62,930 nucleotides of DNA from Verrucomicrobiia bacterium (lineage in GTDB: Bacteria > Verrucomicrobiota > Verrucomicrobiae > Limisphaerales > JAKPVM01): assembly GCA_026417275.1 (NCBI GenBank), contig JAOADO010000003.1, forward strand, positions 1 to 62,930, in the 5' to 3' direction. Under the pieces are notes generated by a model, which saw only the letters and a program-made list of their open reading frames with translations, searched no databases and was not told the origin of the DNA. Of the stretch, positions 44,572-53,815 are shown in pieces. Position numbers and translations under genes: made by a program. Every line of letters starts with the position of its first letter. Position 1 is the stretch's first letter.

Positions 44572-45630
44572 TTAACCAAGCGGAATCCTGTCTCTATACT
44601 CCGTTGGAGATAGCCCTGTAATTTTTTTAAAGACACGGTTAAAATGTGTTAGCGATTGAAATCCAACCTCGTATGCTATGTCGCAGATTTTTATGTTAGG
44701 ATTAAGCAACAGGTTTTTTGCACGTTCAACTCTGAGCCGCGACACGTATTCCGTAAAATTCAATCCTGTATATTTTTTAAACATTTTGCAGAAATAAAAA
44801 GTGCTTGCGTTGACGTGCTTTGCCACGTCAACCAGAGAAATCTCATCCGTCTGGTGTAAATTGATATATTCTCTTGCCTTTTTTATCATAACTGGCTCGG
44901 CGTTTTCATGTTTGAACGCCAATTGGTTGCTTAATTGTACCAGTTGTTTTGAAAAAATATTTAACATGATGATGATAGCATTGTATTTCTCCTGTCCCAC
45001 AATTGGCGTTGAATAATAGATATTCTTGATTTTGTCCGTGTCATAAAAAAGACCGTGTTTTTTGAGGATATTCAAAACCCTCCTGAACTGTGATGGTTTT
45101 GGCGGTTCGATGAATACCTGCCCGGTCTGCAGATATCCAATCAGTTTTTCACCAATCCTTATGGGAATCGCAGAATCGCAGAGACCAAACGGACAATTTA
45201 TGGATTCTGGAGAATTTATTGCTATCTCAGATAATTTTTTCTGAACCTGTAGACAAATACTGCATGTGGAACTCTTTTCAGCCACAAGAGAGCAGAACAG
45301 GTTTTCCAGTTTTACATTATGAAGCGGCAACATCCATGACTCCACGGGGCGAAGCGTCAACGGTAGCCCGAATACCTTGTTGTATGCGTCAGAAAAATCG
45401 TGAAACAGTTGTGAACGCAAAAGAGTGTCTATCAAAGACTTATCTTTTTCCGCTTCACTCTGTTCTGGTTTGTTATGATAAATCGGATTGGGAAAATCGT
45501 TTTTTAAAGGGATGGGAAGGTTAGAACCATCACCGTTTAGGGACTTAATTTGATTATCTTTATTATTTGCAGATTTTGCCTGCATATATACAAAATATGC
45601 TAATGTTTTTAAAAAACAAATAAAAGTCAT
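44572..45630 (-). CDS. AraC-family regulator with PocR sensory domain
   Basis: ATG 45630, with a GGGA box upstream, is chosen; ATG 45585 is an alternative that removes a hydrophobic-looking N-terminus. The first half matches the PocR ligand-binding domain (FHDFSDAYNKVFGLPLTL, clustered Cys in CSICLQVQ and CPFGLCDSAIP, GYLQTGQVF). The C-terminal 100 residues form two AraC helix-turn-helix motifs (ISLVDVAKHVNASTFYFCKMF and KICDIAYEVGFQSLTHFNR). PocR domains sense small hydrocarbon derivatives in known cases. Its target genes are not apparent. Confidence 0.92.
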   Translation of the reverse strand: MTFICFLKTLAYFVYMQAKSANNKDNQIKSLNGDGSNLPIPLKNDFPNPIYHNKPEQSEAEKDKSLIDTLLRSQLFHDFSDAYNKVFGLPLTLRPVESWMLPLHNVKLENLFCSLVAEKSSTCSICLQVQKKLSEIAINSPESINCPFGLCDSAIPIRIGEKLIGYLQTGQVFIEPPKPSQFRRVLNILKKHGLFYDTDKIKNIYYSTPIVGQEKYNAIIIMLNIFSKQLVQLSNQLAFKHENAEPVMIKKAREYINLHQTDEISLVDVAKHVNASTFYFCKMFKKYTGLNFTEYVSRLRVERAKNLLLNPNIKICDIAYEVGFQSLTHFNRVFKKITGLSPTEYRDRIPLG

Positions 45631-45844
45631 CAAATTCCCATGTTTTTAAGAAGTTTTAGAGTGTGGCTGGAGTATCTGTGGCGAAAATGTTGAAAATGAA
45701 TCATTTATTATCAACAGTTTATAGATGTTATTCCATGTGGAAATTAGTTTTTCAATAATCTGCTTAACTATTTTTTTTATCGTCAGGATAGAGCCGTTTT
45801 TTATTTATTAAAGATGGTTTTGTGGTAGTTTTAAGTTCTTATTT

Positions 45845-48382
45845 ATGGGTAAGTCATTGCCAATTTATGAAGTTAAAGAGCAGATTGTATCGGGACTGAA
45901 ACGATGCAATCGAATGATTATCCAATCTCCCACTGGCTCTGGCAAATCAACCCAGGTTCCTCAGATATTGGTCAATAACAATTTAAATGGGGAAGGGAAA
46001 ATACTTATCCTTCAACCCCGAAGAATTGCGGCAAGATTGTTGTCAAGAAGAGTAGCTTATGAGACAGGAACGAAACTCGGAGATTTGGTTGGATACCAGA
46101 TTCGATTTGAGGATGTATCTTCAAAAAACACAAAAATCAAGTTTGTAACCGAAGGCGTTCTTTTGCGAAGCCTGCTCAATAATGATACTCTAAACGGAGT
46201 TAGCGTTGTTATTTTCGACGAGTTTCATGAAAGGCACCTTTACACGGATGTATCGCTTGCAAGGGTGTTGCATCTACAGGAAACGATGCGACCGGATTTG
46301 AAGATAATTGTCATGTCTGCCACACTGGAATTGGATACTCTTGAAAAGTTTTTAAATCCGTGCGAGGTGGTAAAAAGCGAGGGGAAATCATATCCTGTTG
46401 ATATGAAGTATTGCTGTCCTCCTATGTTTGCAAATTTGCCGTTATGGGAAAAGGTGGGCAGAGGTTTTCTCTTTTATTTAAGTTATTACCAGGATGGCGG
46501 GGACGTGTTGATATTTTTGCCGGGGGCTTATGAAATTCGCAAAACCATTGAGACCTTAAAGGAAATAAAGGAAGCCAGAGATTACATTATATTTCCTCTT
46601 TACGGGGAACTTCCTGTAGAGGCTCAAGAAGCCGCAATCAGACAGTATGATAAAAAGAAGATAGTGGTTGCTACAAATATTGCAGAAACCTCAATTACGA
46701 TTGATGGCATTACGGCTGTGATTGATAGTGGACTTGCGCGGATTCCCGAGACCGACCCGATAACCGGCATTTCGTCGCTCAAAGTCAGAGAAATTTCCCA
46801 GTCTTCCGCAAACCAGCGGACTGGCAGGGCAGGAAGAACGTCTCCAGGTATTTGCATAAGGTTGTGGGATGCAAGCGAACACTCAAAGAGAAATGCCTTT
46901 GAAATTCCGGAGATACTCCGCCTTGAATTGAGCGAAATCATGTTGTTATTTAAAGCTTCAGGCATCAATAAATTATCTGAATTCAAATGGTTTGACGCGC
47001 CCCGAGATGAATCCTTGTTTGCGGCAGAACGCTTGTTGAAAGAACTCGGGGCTCTCGATGAAAATGGAAACCTCACTGAAATCGGATGGATGATGTCGAA
47101 ATTCCCTGTCCATCCAAGATATGCAAGAATGTTAATCGAGGCTCAAAGACGCGATTGTGTTTATCATACCGCTTTAATTGCCTCAATAATTCAAACTGGG
47201 AATTTTATTTATCCTGTCTCTGACAGTGAATACTCCAAAGTTCAGAAGAATCTGTTTTACTCCCGCGACGATTCAGACTTTTTCATGATGATTAAAGCCT
47301 TTGAATACGCGTTAGAATGCGATTTTGACTTTGAAAAATGCCGCCTTATGGGAATTAAAGGCAACCTGGCGTATCAGGTTCACATTGCGCACCAGCAGTT
47401 TTTAAGTATTGCAAAGAGGGAGGGTTTTAATACGGCTAAGAAGAACCTGGATAAACAAGCCATTCAAAAATGTATTTTAGTCGGACTCTCAGACCTTGTT
47501 GGACGCCGTGTTCATATTAGTAACAATATGGCTGAACTTGTTCGGGGCAGGCGCGGGCAGATTGACAACTACACTGTGGTGAATGAGCCGGACTTGTTTG
47601 TGGCATCAGAGGTTCTTGATATTGAACGATATAAAGATTATCCCTTAATTTTTGAGACTATCACCAAAATAAAAGAGGAATGGTTAAAAGAAATCTTTCC
47701 GAATGATATCAAAAACACTGAACCAATATATTATTACGACACACAAAGCCGTTCAGTTATTCAGGAAGAGGTTGTTCTTTATAGAGACCTGGTTTTAAGA
47801 AAATCGCAGAAACCTGCCCCGCCATCCGAAATTACCGCAAAAATTCTGGCGAAAAAAGTTTTAGAGGGAGAACTTGTACTCAAAGACTGGGATGCTGTTG
47901 TGGAAAAATGGATTCTCCGCGTTAATTTATTAAACAAGTGGTGTCCGGAACTGGAAATTCCATCGATTGGAAACGAAGAAAAATTGGTCATGCTTGAACA
48001 TATTTGCTACGGCGCTTCCACTTATAAAGAAATTAAAGAACGTCCTGTGAAGAATACTGTTTTTTCGTATTTGAACGAATATCAGCGCAGTCTGGTTGAT
48101 AAATTTGCTCCTGAGCGTTTCAAACTTTCCAACGGGAAGACGCCCAGAATCGTTTATGTGGAAAATGGGCAACCGTATATTTCAATGCGGATACAGGAGC
48201 TTTACGGTGTCCAATCTATTCCCGGAATTGCCATGGACAGAGTGGAGGTGCTTATTCACATCCTTGCGCCTAACATGCAACCTGTTCAAATTACTAACGA
48301 TTTAAAAGGTTTCTGGGAACGACATTATCCTGAAATTAAAAAACAGTATCAAAGATTGTACCCGAAACATGAATGGAAATAG
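45845..48382 (+). CDS. hrpB: ATP-dependent helicase HrpB (DEAH family)
   Basis: The 845-residue protein shows all DExH helicase motifs: SPTGSGKST at 28-36 (Walker A), DEFH at 125-128, SATLE, and QRTGRAGR for motif VI, followed by HA2 and the HrpB C-terminal region ending in RLYPKHEW, close to the family ending RYPKHxW. HrpB is a putative RNA helicase of unclear cellular role. No Shine-Dalgarno precedes the ATG. Length agrees with HrpB, which is shorter than HrpA. Confidence 0.93.
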   Translation: MGKSLPIYEVKEQIVSGLKRCNRMIIQSPTGSGKSTQVPQILVNNNLNGEGKILILQPRRIAARLLSRRVAYETGTKLGDLVGYQIRFEDVSSKNTKIKFVTEGVLLRSLLNNDTLNGVSVVIFDEFHERHLYTDVSLARVLHLQETMRPDLKIIVMSATLELDTLEKFLNPCEVVKSEGKSYPVDMKYCCPPMFANLPLWEKVGRGFLFYLSYYQDGGDVLIFLPGAYEIRKTIETLKEIKEARDYIIFPLYGELPVEAQEAAIRQYDKKKIVVATNIAETSITIDGITAVIDSGLARIPETDPITGISSLKVREISQSSANQRTGRAGRTSPGICIRLWDASEHSKRNAFEIPEILRLELSEIMLLFKASGINKLSEFKWFDAPRDESLFAAERLLKELGALDENGNLTEIGWMMSKFPVHPRYARMLIEAQRRDCVYHTALIASIIQTGNFIYPVSDSEYSKVQKNLFYSRDDSDFFMMIKAFEYALECDFDFEKCRLMGIKGNLAYQVHIAHQQFLSIAKREGFNTAKKNLDKQAIQKCILVGLSDLVGRRVHISNNMAELVRGRRGQIDNYTVVNEPDLFVASEVLDIERYKDYPLIFETITKIKEEWLKEIFPNDIKNTEPIYYYDTQSRSVIQEEVVLYRDLVLRKSQKPAPPSEITAKILAKKVLEGELVLKDWDAVVEKWILRVNLLNKWCPELEIPSIGNEEKLVMLEHICYGASTYKEIKERPVKNTVFSYLNEYQRSLVDKFAPERFKLSNGKTPRIVYVENGQPYISMRIQELYGVQSIPGIAMDRVEVLIHILAPNMQPVQITNDLKGFWERHYPEIKKQYQRLYPKHEWK

Positions 48383-48441
48383 GATTGTCAATAGATTTAT
48401 TGTCGTCCCATTTTTAATTCTAATTCGTTAGACTGCTGGTT

Positions 48442-49821
48442 TTACATATCATCCCTGATTCCGTATTCATTGAGTTTTCTGTGCAATGTCCGACGACTGA
48501 TTCCGATTTTTTTTGCCGCAAGCGTACGGTTGCCGTTGCATTCTTTCAGCGCGTTTATGATAAGTTGTTTTTCCAGCTCTTTTACCGTCATTGGCGTTTG
48601 CGGTTTTTCAATAACTGAAGGTTGTACTACCGACATCATTGTTTCTGGCTGCCGCACAAACACCGGCAGGTCGCGCGCTGTTATTGTATCTCCTTTGCAA
48701 AAAACAACGGCGTGTTCCATCGCGGTCCGAAGTTCGCGAACATTCCCGGGCCAGTGATAATTCAAAAGCATGGACAGCGCTTCGTCGCTAAAACCCGTGA
48801 TTATCTTTCCGTTTTTGGATGCAAATTCTTTTATAAAATGAGAGGCGAGTAATGGAATGTCCATCTTGCGTTCCCGCAACGGAGGTAATGTAATCTCCAC
48901 AACGCGCAGACGATAAAACAGGTCTTCGCGGAATTGACCTTTTTTAACCAGTTCCCACAGGTTTTTATTCGTGGCTGTAATCAGACGCACGTCGGCGCGA
49001 ATTGTCTTGTTGCTTCCCACACGTTCAAAAGTTTTTTCTCCAAGAAAACGCAAAAGTTTTACCTGAATCGCGGGGTCAATTTCGCCGATTTCGTCTAAAA
49101 ACAGTGTTCCGCCGTTGGCTTCTTCAAAACGTCCGATTCGTCTTTCGAAGGCTCCGGTGAACGCGCCTTTTTCGTGTCCAAAAAGTTCGCTCTCCAGTAG
49201 AGTAGGGGACAGCGCGGCGCAGTGGACAATCATCATTGCCCGTTTTGCGCGCGGGCTCAATTGATGAATGGCGCGCGCCACAAGTTCTTTACCCGTTCCG
49301 CTTTCGCCGTAAATCAGCGTGGTGGCTTCTGTCGGGGCAACCTGCCGTATTATGTCAAAAATTGCTCGCATTTGCGGCGACTCGCCGATAATGTTTTCCA
49401 GTCCATACCGGGAATCGAGTTCCTTTTTTAGATTGATATTTTCGCGTTCCAGTTCGCGTTCTCGCAAAGCGCGCGCAATGCGCATTTCCAATTCATCAAT
49501 CTGCATCCTTCCTTTTGAAATGTAATCGTCGGCGCCGTGTTTCATGGCGTCAACTGCGATGTCTTCGGAACCATAGGCGGTCATTAGGATGCAGATGGGA
49601 GGCTTTGACCTGGCTTTTGCCTGCTGAATTAATTTTATTCCGTCTTCGTCCGGCAAACGCAGGTCGGTCAACACAACTTCAATTTGCGTTGAATCTAATA
49701 ATTCGAGAGCAGTCTTTGCGTCGTCTGCCACGTAAACATCGAACCTGTCCTCAAGGGCGTTCCGCAGTCCCTCCCTTGTAGCGGCTTCGTCTTCAACAAT
49801 CAATAACGTCGGTTTATCCAT
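48442..49821 (-). CDS. Sigma-54-dependent NtrC-type response regulator
   Basis: ATG 49821 is preferred over the in-frame TTG at 49842. The 459-residue regulator has a receiver with phospho-Asp53 in LTDLRLPDEDG, an AAA+ domain with Walker A GESGTGKE, the sigma-54 contact loop GAFTGA and Walker B GGTLFLDEIGEID, and a Fis-type helix-turn-helix (NRTLAAKKIGISRRTLHRKL). It activates sigma-54 promoters after phosphorylation, most likely by the PAS kinase encoded upstream at 50143-51387. Its targets could not be located. Confidence 0.96.
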   Translation of the reverse strand: MDKPTLLIVEDEAATREGLRNALEDRFDVYVADDAKTALELLDSTQIEVVLTDLRLPDEDGIKLIQQAKARSKPPICILMTAYGSEDIAVDAMKHGADDYISKGRMQIDELEMRIARALRERELERENINLKKELDSRYGLENIIGESPQMRAIFDIIRQVAPTEATTLIYGESGTGKELVARAIHQLSPRAKRAMMIVHCAALSPTLLESELFGHEKGAFTGAFERRIGRFEEANGGTLFLDEIGEIDPAIQVKLLRFLGEKTFERVGSNKTIRADVRLITATNKNLWELVKKGQFREDLFYRLRVVEITLPPLRERKMDIPLLASHFIKEFASKNGKIITGFSDEALSMLLNYHWPGNVRELRTAMEHAVVFCKGDTITARDLPVFVRQPETMMSVVQPSVIEKPQTPMTVKELEKQLIINALKECNGNRTLAAKKIGISRRTLHRKLNEYGIRDDM

Positions 49822-50142
49822 TTTTAAATTATTTTTTTGCAATTTGTTTCATAAATTATTGGATTAAAAATGCAGACGCCTCATGTTCTGGAAAGTAACA
49901 GTTTTTTGCCCGTCTGCCTTTGTTTACGCAGAAGTACAAGATTCTCCAGAACAGTTTCTGCAAGTCCGCTATTTCGGCTATGCGGAAGCAGAAGCGCCCC
50001 AGCAGAATCGGTCTGGATTGAGTCAGGACCTCCCTCGATTTGTGACGGGATACACAACATCCTGACTGTCCGTTGTTTATTTTGAACAATCGAGCAGGAT
50101 GTCGTTCCCTCCTGCGAACATGGTTGTTCTTTACAGGTCATA
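49822..50142. other. Spacer between kinase and NtrC-type regulator, repeat-like content
   Basis: This 321-base gap is more GC-rich than other spacers and contains inverted arms AGTCAGGA/TCCTGACT near 50020-50068 and GCAGGA/TCCTGC near 50094-50115. A 20-base segment at 49960-49979 recurs, with two differences and inverted, at 57290-57309. Open frames on both strands look like by-products of low stop density, not genes. It may be a dispersed repeat insertion. Confidence 0.4.
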
Positions 50143-51387
50143 TCAAGGGTTTGAAATTTGGTCCGGTAAACGTTTTTGCATTGGCAACCTTATGCGAAAC
50201 TTTGTTCCTTCACCCGGTCGCGACTCAATTTCGATTTTTCCACGATGGTCGCGAATAATCCGCTGGACAATCATTAGTCCAAGCCCTGTGCCTTCCCGTT
50301 TAGTAGTATAAAATGGTTCAAAGATTCGGTTCATCACCTCAACCGGGATTCCTTTACCAGTGTCGCTGACACAAACCCACACATCATCATTTGTATAACC
50401 GGTTTCAATTATGAGTTTCCCGCCTTTTGTCATCGCCTGCAGAGCATTTTTAATAAGATTTATGAGAACCTGTTTTATCTGATTGTGGTCGAACGACACA
50501 ATCGGCAGATTCGGCGTAAGCCGTTCCTCGAGAACGATTTTCCGATTTTCAATTTCCGGGTAAAGAAGCGACAGCGTGTCTTTTACTACAATGTTCAGGT
50601 CTCCCGGTTTCAGCTTTGGCGGTGTGGGGCGGATTGCCTGAAGATATTGACTCATTATGTAATCCAGCCTGCGTATTTCGCCGTTGGATATCTTTACGTA
50701 TTTTTCTAATTTTTCGACGCTTTGTTCGATTCCCTTTAAGTTTGCAAGAATCTCGGATGTTAGATTTTTCTCGTTTTCGGAAACAAGATGTTCGGATGGC
50801 AACGCCATTTTGATTTTTTTGATTTCGCGCTCCATCAATTGGGTATGAATACTTAACGCGTTCAACGGATTTCCAATCTCGTGCGCCAAACTGCCAGCAA
50901 GCAAAGTTAGTGCTTGTATTCTTTCGATTTCAATCGCTTCTGCGGTTTTCTTTTTTACCTCTGTTACGTCGTGGATGATGAGCGCCACGCGCCTGCTTCC
51001 ATCAACCTCAATGTTCAACGGCGCCGCATACATTCGAAGCGTCCTTTGAGCGGGATTGGCAATGTCGAACTCAAGTCGGATTATTCTTTTACTGTCCTCT
51101 TGTTTGAACGGGTTTAGAGTCTCCCAGTTAATCTCCGGCAAAATTGTTTGGATTCCCTTGCCGATGTCCGAATCAATTTCCAGACCGAGCAACCTGACCA
51201 CTGCGTTGTTGAAATAAATAATTTTGCCTGATTCATCTACTACGAGAATGCCGTCTTCGATTGTATTGAAAAGCGTTTCGAGAAAACCGCGCTCTTTGAC
51301 GAGCCGTTCGAGAATTTTTTGAAGTCCGCCCGGGTCGAGCCTGTCTATTCTCCCCAAAATTTTATCAAGAAATCCGGTCTTTTTCAT
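50143..51387 (-). CDS. Soluble PAS histidine kinase, partner of the NtrC-type regulator
   Basis: The 414-residue protein lacks membrane helices. A short helical N-terminus leads into a PAS domain (about 36-145, IEDGILVVDESGKIIYFNN), then a dimerisation helix with His169 in SLAHEIGNPLNAL, and an ATPase domain (NLIKNALQAM, VSDTGKGIP, GTGLGLMIVQ). The organisation is NtrB/AtoS-like. Immediate position upstream of the sigma-54 regulator in the same direction supports a two-component pair, despite the 321-base spacer. Confidence 0.94.
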   Translation of the reverse strand: MKKTGFLDKILGRIDRLDPGGLQKILERLVKERGFLETLFNTIEDGILVVDESGKIIYFNNAVVRLLGLEIDSDIGKGIQTILPEINWETLNPFKQEDSKRIIRLEFDIANPAQRTLRMYAAPLNIEVDGSRRVALIIHDVTEVKKKTAEAIEIERIQALTLLAGSLAHEIGNPLNALSIHTQLMEREIKKIKMALPSEHLVSENEKNLTSEILANLKGIEQSVEKLEKYVKISNGEIRRLDYIMSQYLQAIRPTPPKLKPGDLNIVVKDTLSLLYPEIENRKIVLEERLTPNLPIVSFDHNQIKQVLINLIKNALQAMTKGGKLIIETGYTNDDVWVCVSDTGKGIPVEVMNRIFEPFYTTKREGTGLGLMIVQRIIRDHRGKIEIESRPGEGTKFRIRLPMQKRLPDQISNP

Positions 51388-51419
51388 TTTAATTTAAAGT
51401 GTTTGCAACACCTGGGCTT

Positions 51420-52418
51420 TTAGAACCACCGTTTCTTTTTAAAATACCAATAAACAAACAGGGTAGAGATTACTGTCATAATGAAGGCAATTAAGTAGCC
51501 ATATTGCCATTCCAGTTCTGGCATGTGTTTAAAATTCATCCCGTACCATGTGCCCACAATCATTATCGGTGTTGTAACAACAGTTATGATTGTCAGTAAT
51601 TTAACGACCTCGCTTGTCTGGTTTGAGGACAGGTTCAGGTAAACTTGCAAAATACCGGTCAATGAGTCCATGTAACTTTGCGCCTGCCCTGATATTCTAA
51701 ACAGAGAGTCGTAGACGTCCCGATAAAATGGCACCATGTGCGGTCTTATAAGTTTGAACTCGCCGCGCGCGAATCGCGATAGTACCTCCCGTTGTGGACC
51801 AATAATAGACATCAAATGTAGGACTTCTTTTTTGACCTGGAGTATCTGATTAAGCGTCTCCCTGCCAGGGTTTCTTAGAACCGATTCCTCGAGACTGGCA
51901 ATCTCAAAGGACAATTCTTCCAGCGCGGGTTTGTAATTGTCTACAATTAAATCCAGCAATGTATGGGCAATGCGGTCTGGGGCGCGCGCTATATGAACGT
52001 TCCCTTTTGTGCAACGTTCCTCAAAAATCTGAATCGGTTTAAGCGAAACCATGTGATAGGTTACAAGAAAGTTCTTGCCTAAAAAAAAGTTCAACTCGCG
52101 CGTCGCGAACACGCCATCTTTTCTGCTGTAGTCCACCGCGTGGATTACCATGAAAATATAATACGAGAAACGGTCATCGTCCTTTGGTATGTATTCTTCA
52201 ACCTTTGGCGCTGAACTTTCCATCACGCAGTCTTCAATAGAAAGCGTGTGAAAGTGGAAAATGTCTTCAAGGACAAGTTTAGTTTCTGCCGCCGTGGGAT
52301 TCTCAAGGTCAACCCAGAGAAACAGATTCGTATCCAGCAAAAGCGTAGGCATCAGGAATACAGGAATATCCTTTGAATGCAACTTGCCCTGTGTTGTAAA
52401 TGCAAACGACCGTATCAT
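51420..52418 (-). CDS. corA: CorA-family magnesium/divalent cation channel
   Basis: The 332-residue protein has a large cytoplasmic N-terminal domain, a long stalk helix and two C-terminal transmembrane helices flanking the invariant GMN motif (residues 293-295 in TWYGMNF). The last residues are basic (FKKKRWF), typical of CorA. It forms a pentameric channel for Mg2+ (also Co2+/Ni2+). A 17-base palindrome lies 87 bases upstream of its start. Confidence 0.94.
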   Translation of the reverse strand: MIRSFAFTTQGKLHSKDIPVFLMPTLLLDTNLFLWVDLENPTAAETKLVLEDIFHFHTLSIEDCVMESSAPKVEEYIPKDDDRFSYYIFMVIHAVDYSRKDGVFATRELNFFLGKNFLVTYHMVSLKPIQIFEERCTKGNVHIARAPDRIAHTLLDLIVDNYKPALEELSFEIASLEESVLRNPGRETLNQILQVKKEVLHLMSIIGPQREVLSRFARGEFKLIRPHMVPFYRDVYDSLFRISGQAQSYMDSLTGILQVYLNLSSNQTSEVVKLLTIITVVTTPIMIVGTWYGMNFKHMPELEWQYGYLIAFIMTVISTLFVYWYFKKKRWF

Positions 52419-52504
52419 TTTTAAGCACTATATTTTCATGTTTGCGACATTATGTCTCTGTTATGTCATTTTGTATCAATTCAAAAAAAACAACAACCCT
52501 TTTG

Positions 52505-52521
52505 CTGATTATAATAATCAG
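52505..52521. promoter_or_regulatory. 17-base palindrome between corA and the alcohol dehydrogenase gene
   Basis: CTGATTAT and ATAATCAG are perfect 8-bp arms around one A. It could be an operator for corA, or part of the transcript end of the upstream minus-strand gene, since a T-rich run follows it on that strand after 14 bases. Confidence 0.3.
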
Positions 52522-52572
52522 GGTGAAGGCTTACCAACAATTTTTTGGTTTAATCAATCGCCAGGTATTATC

Positions 52573-53724
52573 TCACAAGCAGAGGTTCAGAATTTCAATG
52601 ACCTGTTCTGGACCAATATTCTGGCGCTCTCCGAGTTTAATTCCTCTGATGCGGAATCTGCCCGCGATTTCTTCGAATTTTTCTTTTCCAATGCCGTTTT
52701 CGCTCAATTTAGTCTTAAACCCGAGCGAACGGAAGAATGACTCGGTTTTTTCGATTGCCTTTTCGGCAGCGTTTGTTTCGGATGGAGAAATACCCCATAC
52801 CCTCTGTCCGTATTGAAGTAGTTTTTCTTTCTTGTTGTTGATTTGATGACGCAGGACGCCTGGCATAACGATTGCCAGCGTTCTTGCGTGCGCAAGACCA
52901 TAGAAAGCCGTAAGTTCGTGTCCGATCATGTGTGTTGTCCAATCCTGTGGAACACCGCACGCGATTAACCCGTTCAACGCCTGTGTTGAGCACCACATGA
53001 TTGCCGAGCGTGCATTGTAATCTTTTGGCTTCTGCAAAACTTTTGGACCTTCTTCGATAAGCGTCAGCAAAATTGCCTCTGCCTGGCGGTCCTGAAGCGG
53101 TGCATACACGGGATAAGTCATGTATTGTTCCATGACGTGTGCGTAGGCATCCACAATTCCGTTTGCCGTTTGTTCGGCGTCCAGCGTGAACGTGGTCTCG
53201 GGGTCAAGAATGGAAAACTTCGGATAAACCAGCGGATTTGCAAAGGCAAGTTTTTCCTGCGTAGAATCCCGCGAAATTACCGAGAACATGTTCATTTCCG
53301 AGCCTGTGGCAGGAAGCGTCAGTACGCAACCGATTGGCAACGCCTCGTTCGCCGTGGCGTGTTTTGCAAGAATGTCCCATGGGTCGCCGTTTTTGTATTT
53401 TACCGCAAGCGCGATAAATTTTGTTCCATCAAGAACCGAACCGCCACCAACACTCAAAAGAAAATCCACTTTTTCTTTTCTACAAACATCCACGGCTTTC
53501 ATCAAAGTTTCGTAGCGTGGATTTGGTTCTATGCCGCCAAATTCAAGCATGGAGCGTCCTTTTAAAGCCGATTTTACCTGGTCGTAAACGCCGTTGCGTT
53601 TAATCGACCCGCCTCCGTATGTCATCAGAATTTTTTTCTCAGCGGGAATCAGTTCACATAGCCGCGCAATCTCTCCCTTTCCAAAGACGATTTTGACCGG
53701 ATTTTGATATATAAAGTTGTTCAT
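52573..53724 (-). CDS. Iron-containing alcohol dehydrogenase (BDH/YqhD-like)
   Basis: The 383-residue protein is a group III alcohol dehydrogenase. The nucleotide site has MTYGGGSIKRNGVYD and LLSVGGGSVLDGTKF; metal ligands appear in GIVDAYAHVMEQY and in MIGHELTAFYGLAHARTLAI. The pattern matches the NAD(P)H-dependent butanol dehydrogenase / YqhD group, which reduces aldehydes. It is cytoplasmic. The gene lies upstream of corA in the same direction, 154 bases apart. Confidence 0.93.
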   Translation of the reverse strand: MNNFIYQNPVKIVFGKGEIARLCELIPAEKKILMTYGGGSIKRNGVYDQVKSALKGRSMLEFGGIEPNPRYETLMKAVDVCRKEKVDFLLSVGGGSVLDGTKFIALAVKYKNGDPWDILAKHATANEALPIGCVLTLPATGSEMNMFSVISRDSTQEKLAFANPLVYPKFSILDPETTFTLDAEQTANGIVDAYAHVMEQYMTYPVYAPLQDRQAEAILLTLIEEGPKVLQKPKDYNARSAIMWCSTQALNGLIACGVPQDWTTHMIGHELTAFYGLAHARTLAIVMPGVLRHQINNKKEKLLQYGQRVWGISPSETNAAEKAIEKTESFFRSLGFKTKLSENGIGKEKFEEIAGRFRIRGIKLGERQNIGPEQVIEILNLCL

Positions 53725-53815
53725 AAGCCACCATTTTTCAGTTTGTTCTTAGTATAGGTTAAAATCTCTTATTTTCAAGACGACAAGAGAATTATTATGC
53801 AATATTGTGCAATAA

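Noticed and set aside
49881..50141. 86-codon minus-strand frame between kinase and regulator
   Set aside because: Composition is unlike a real protein and the DNA has repeat character; no start signal.
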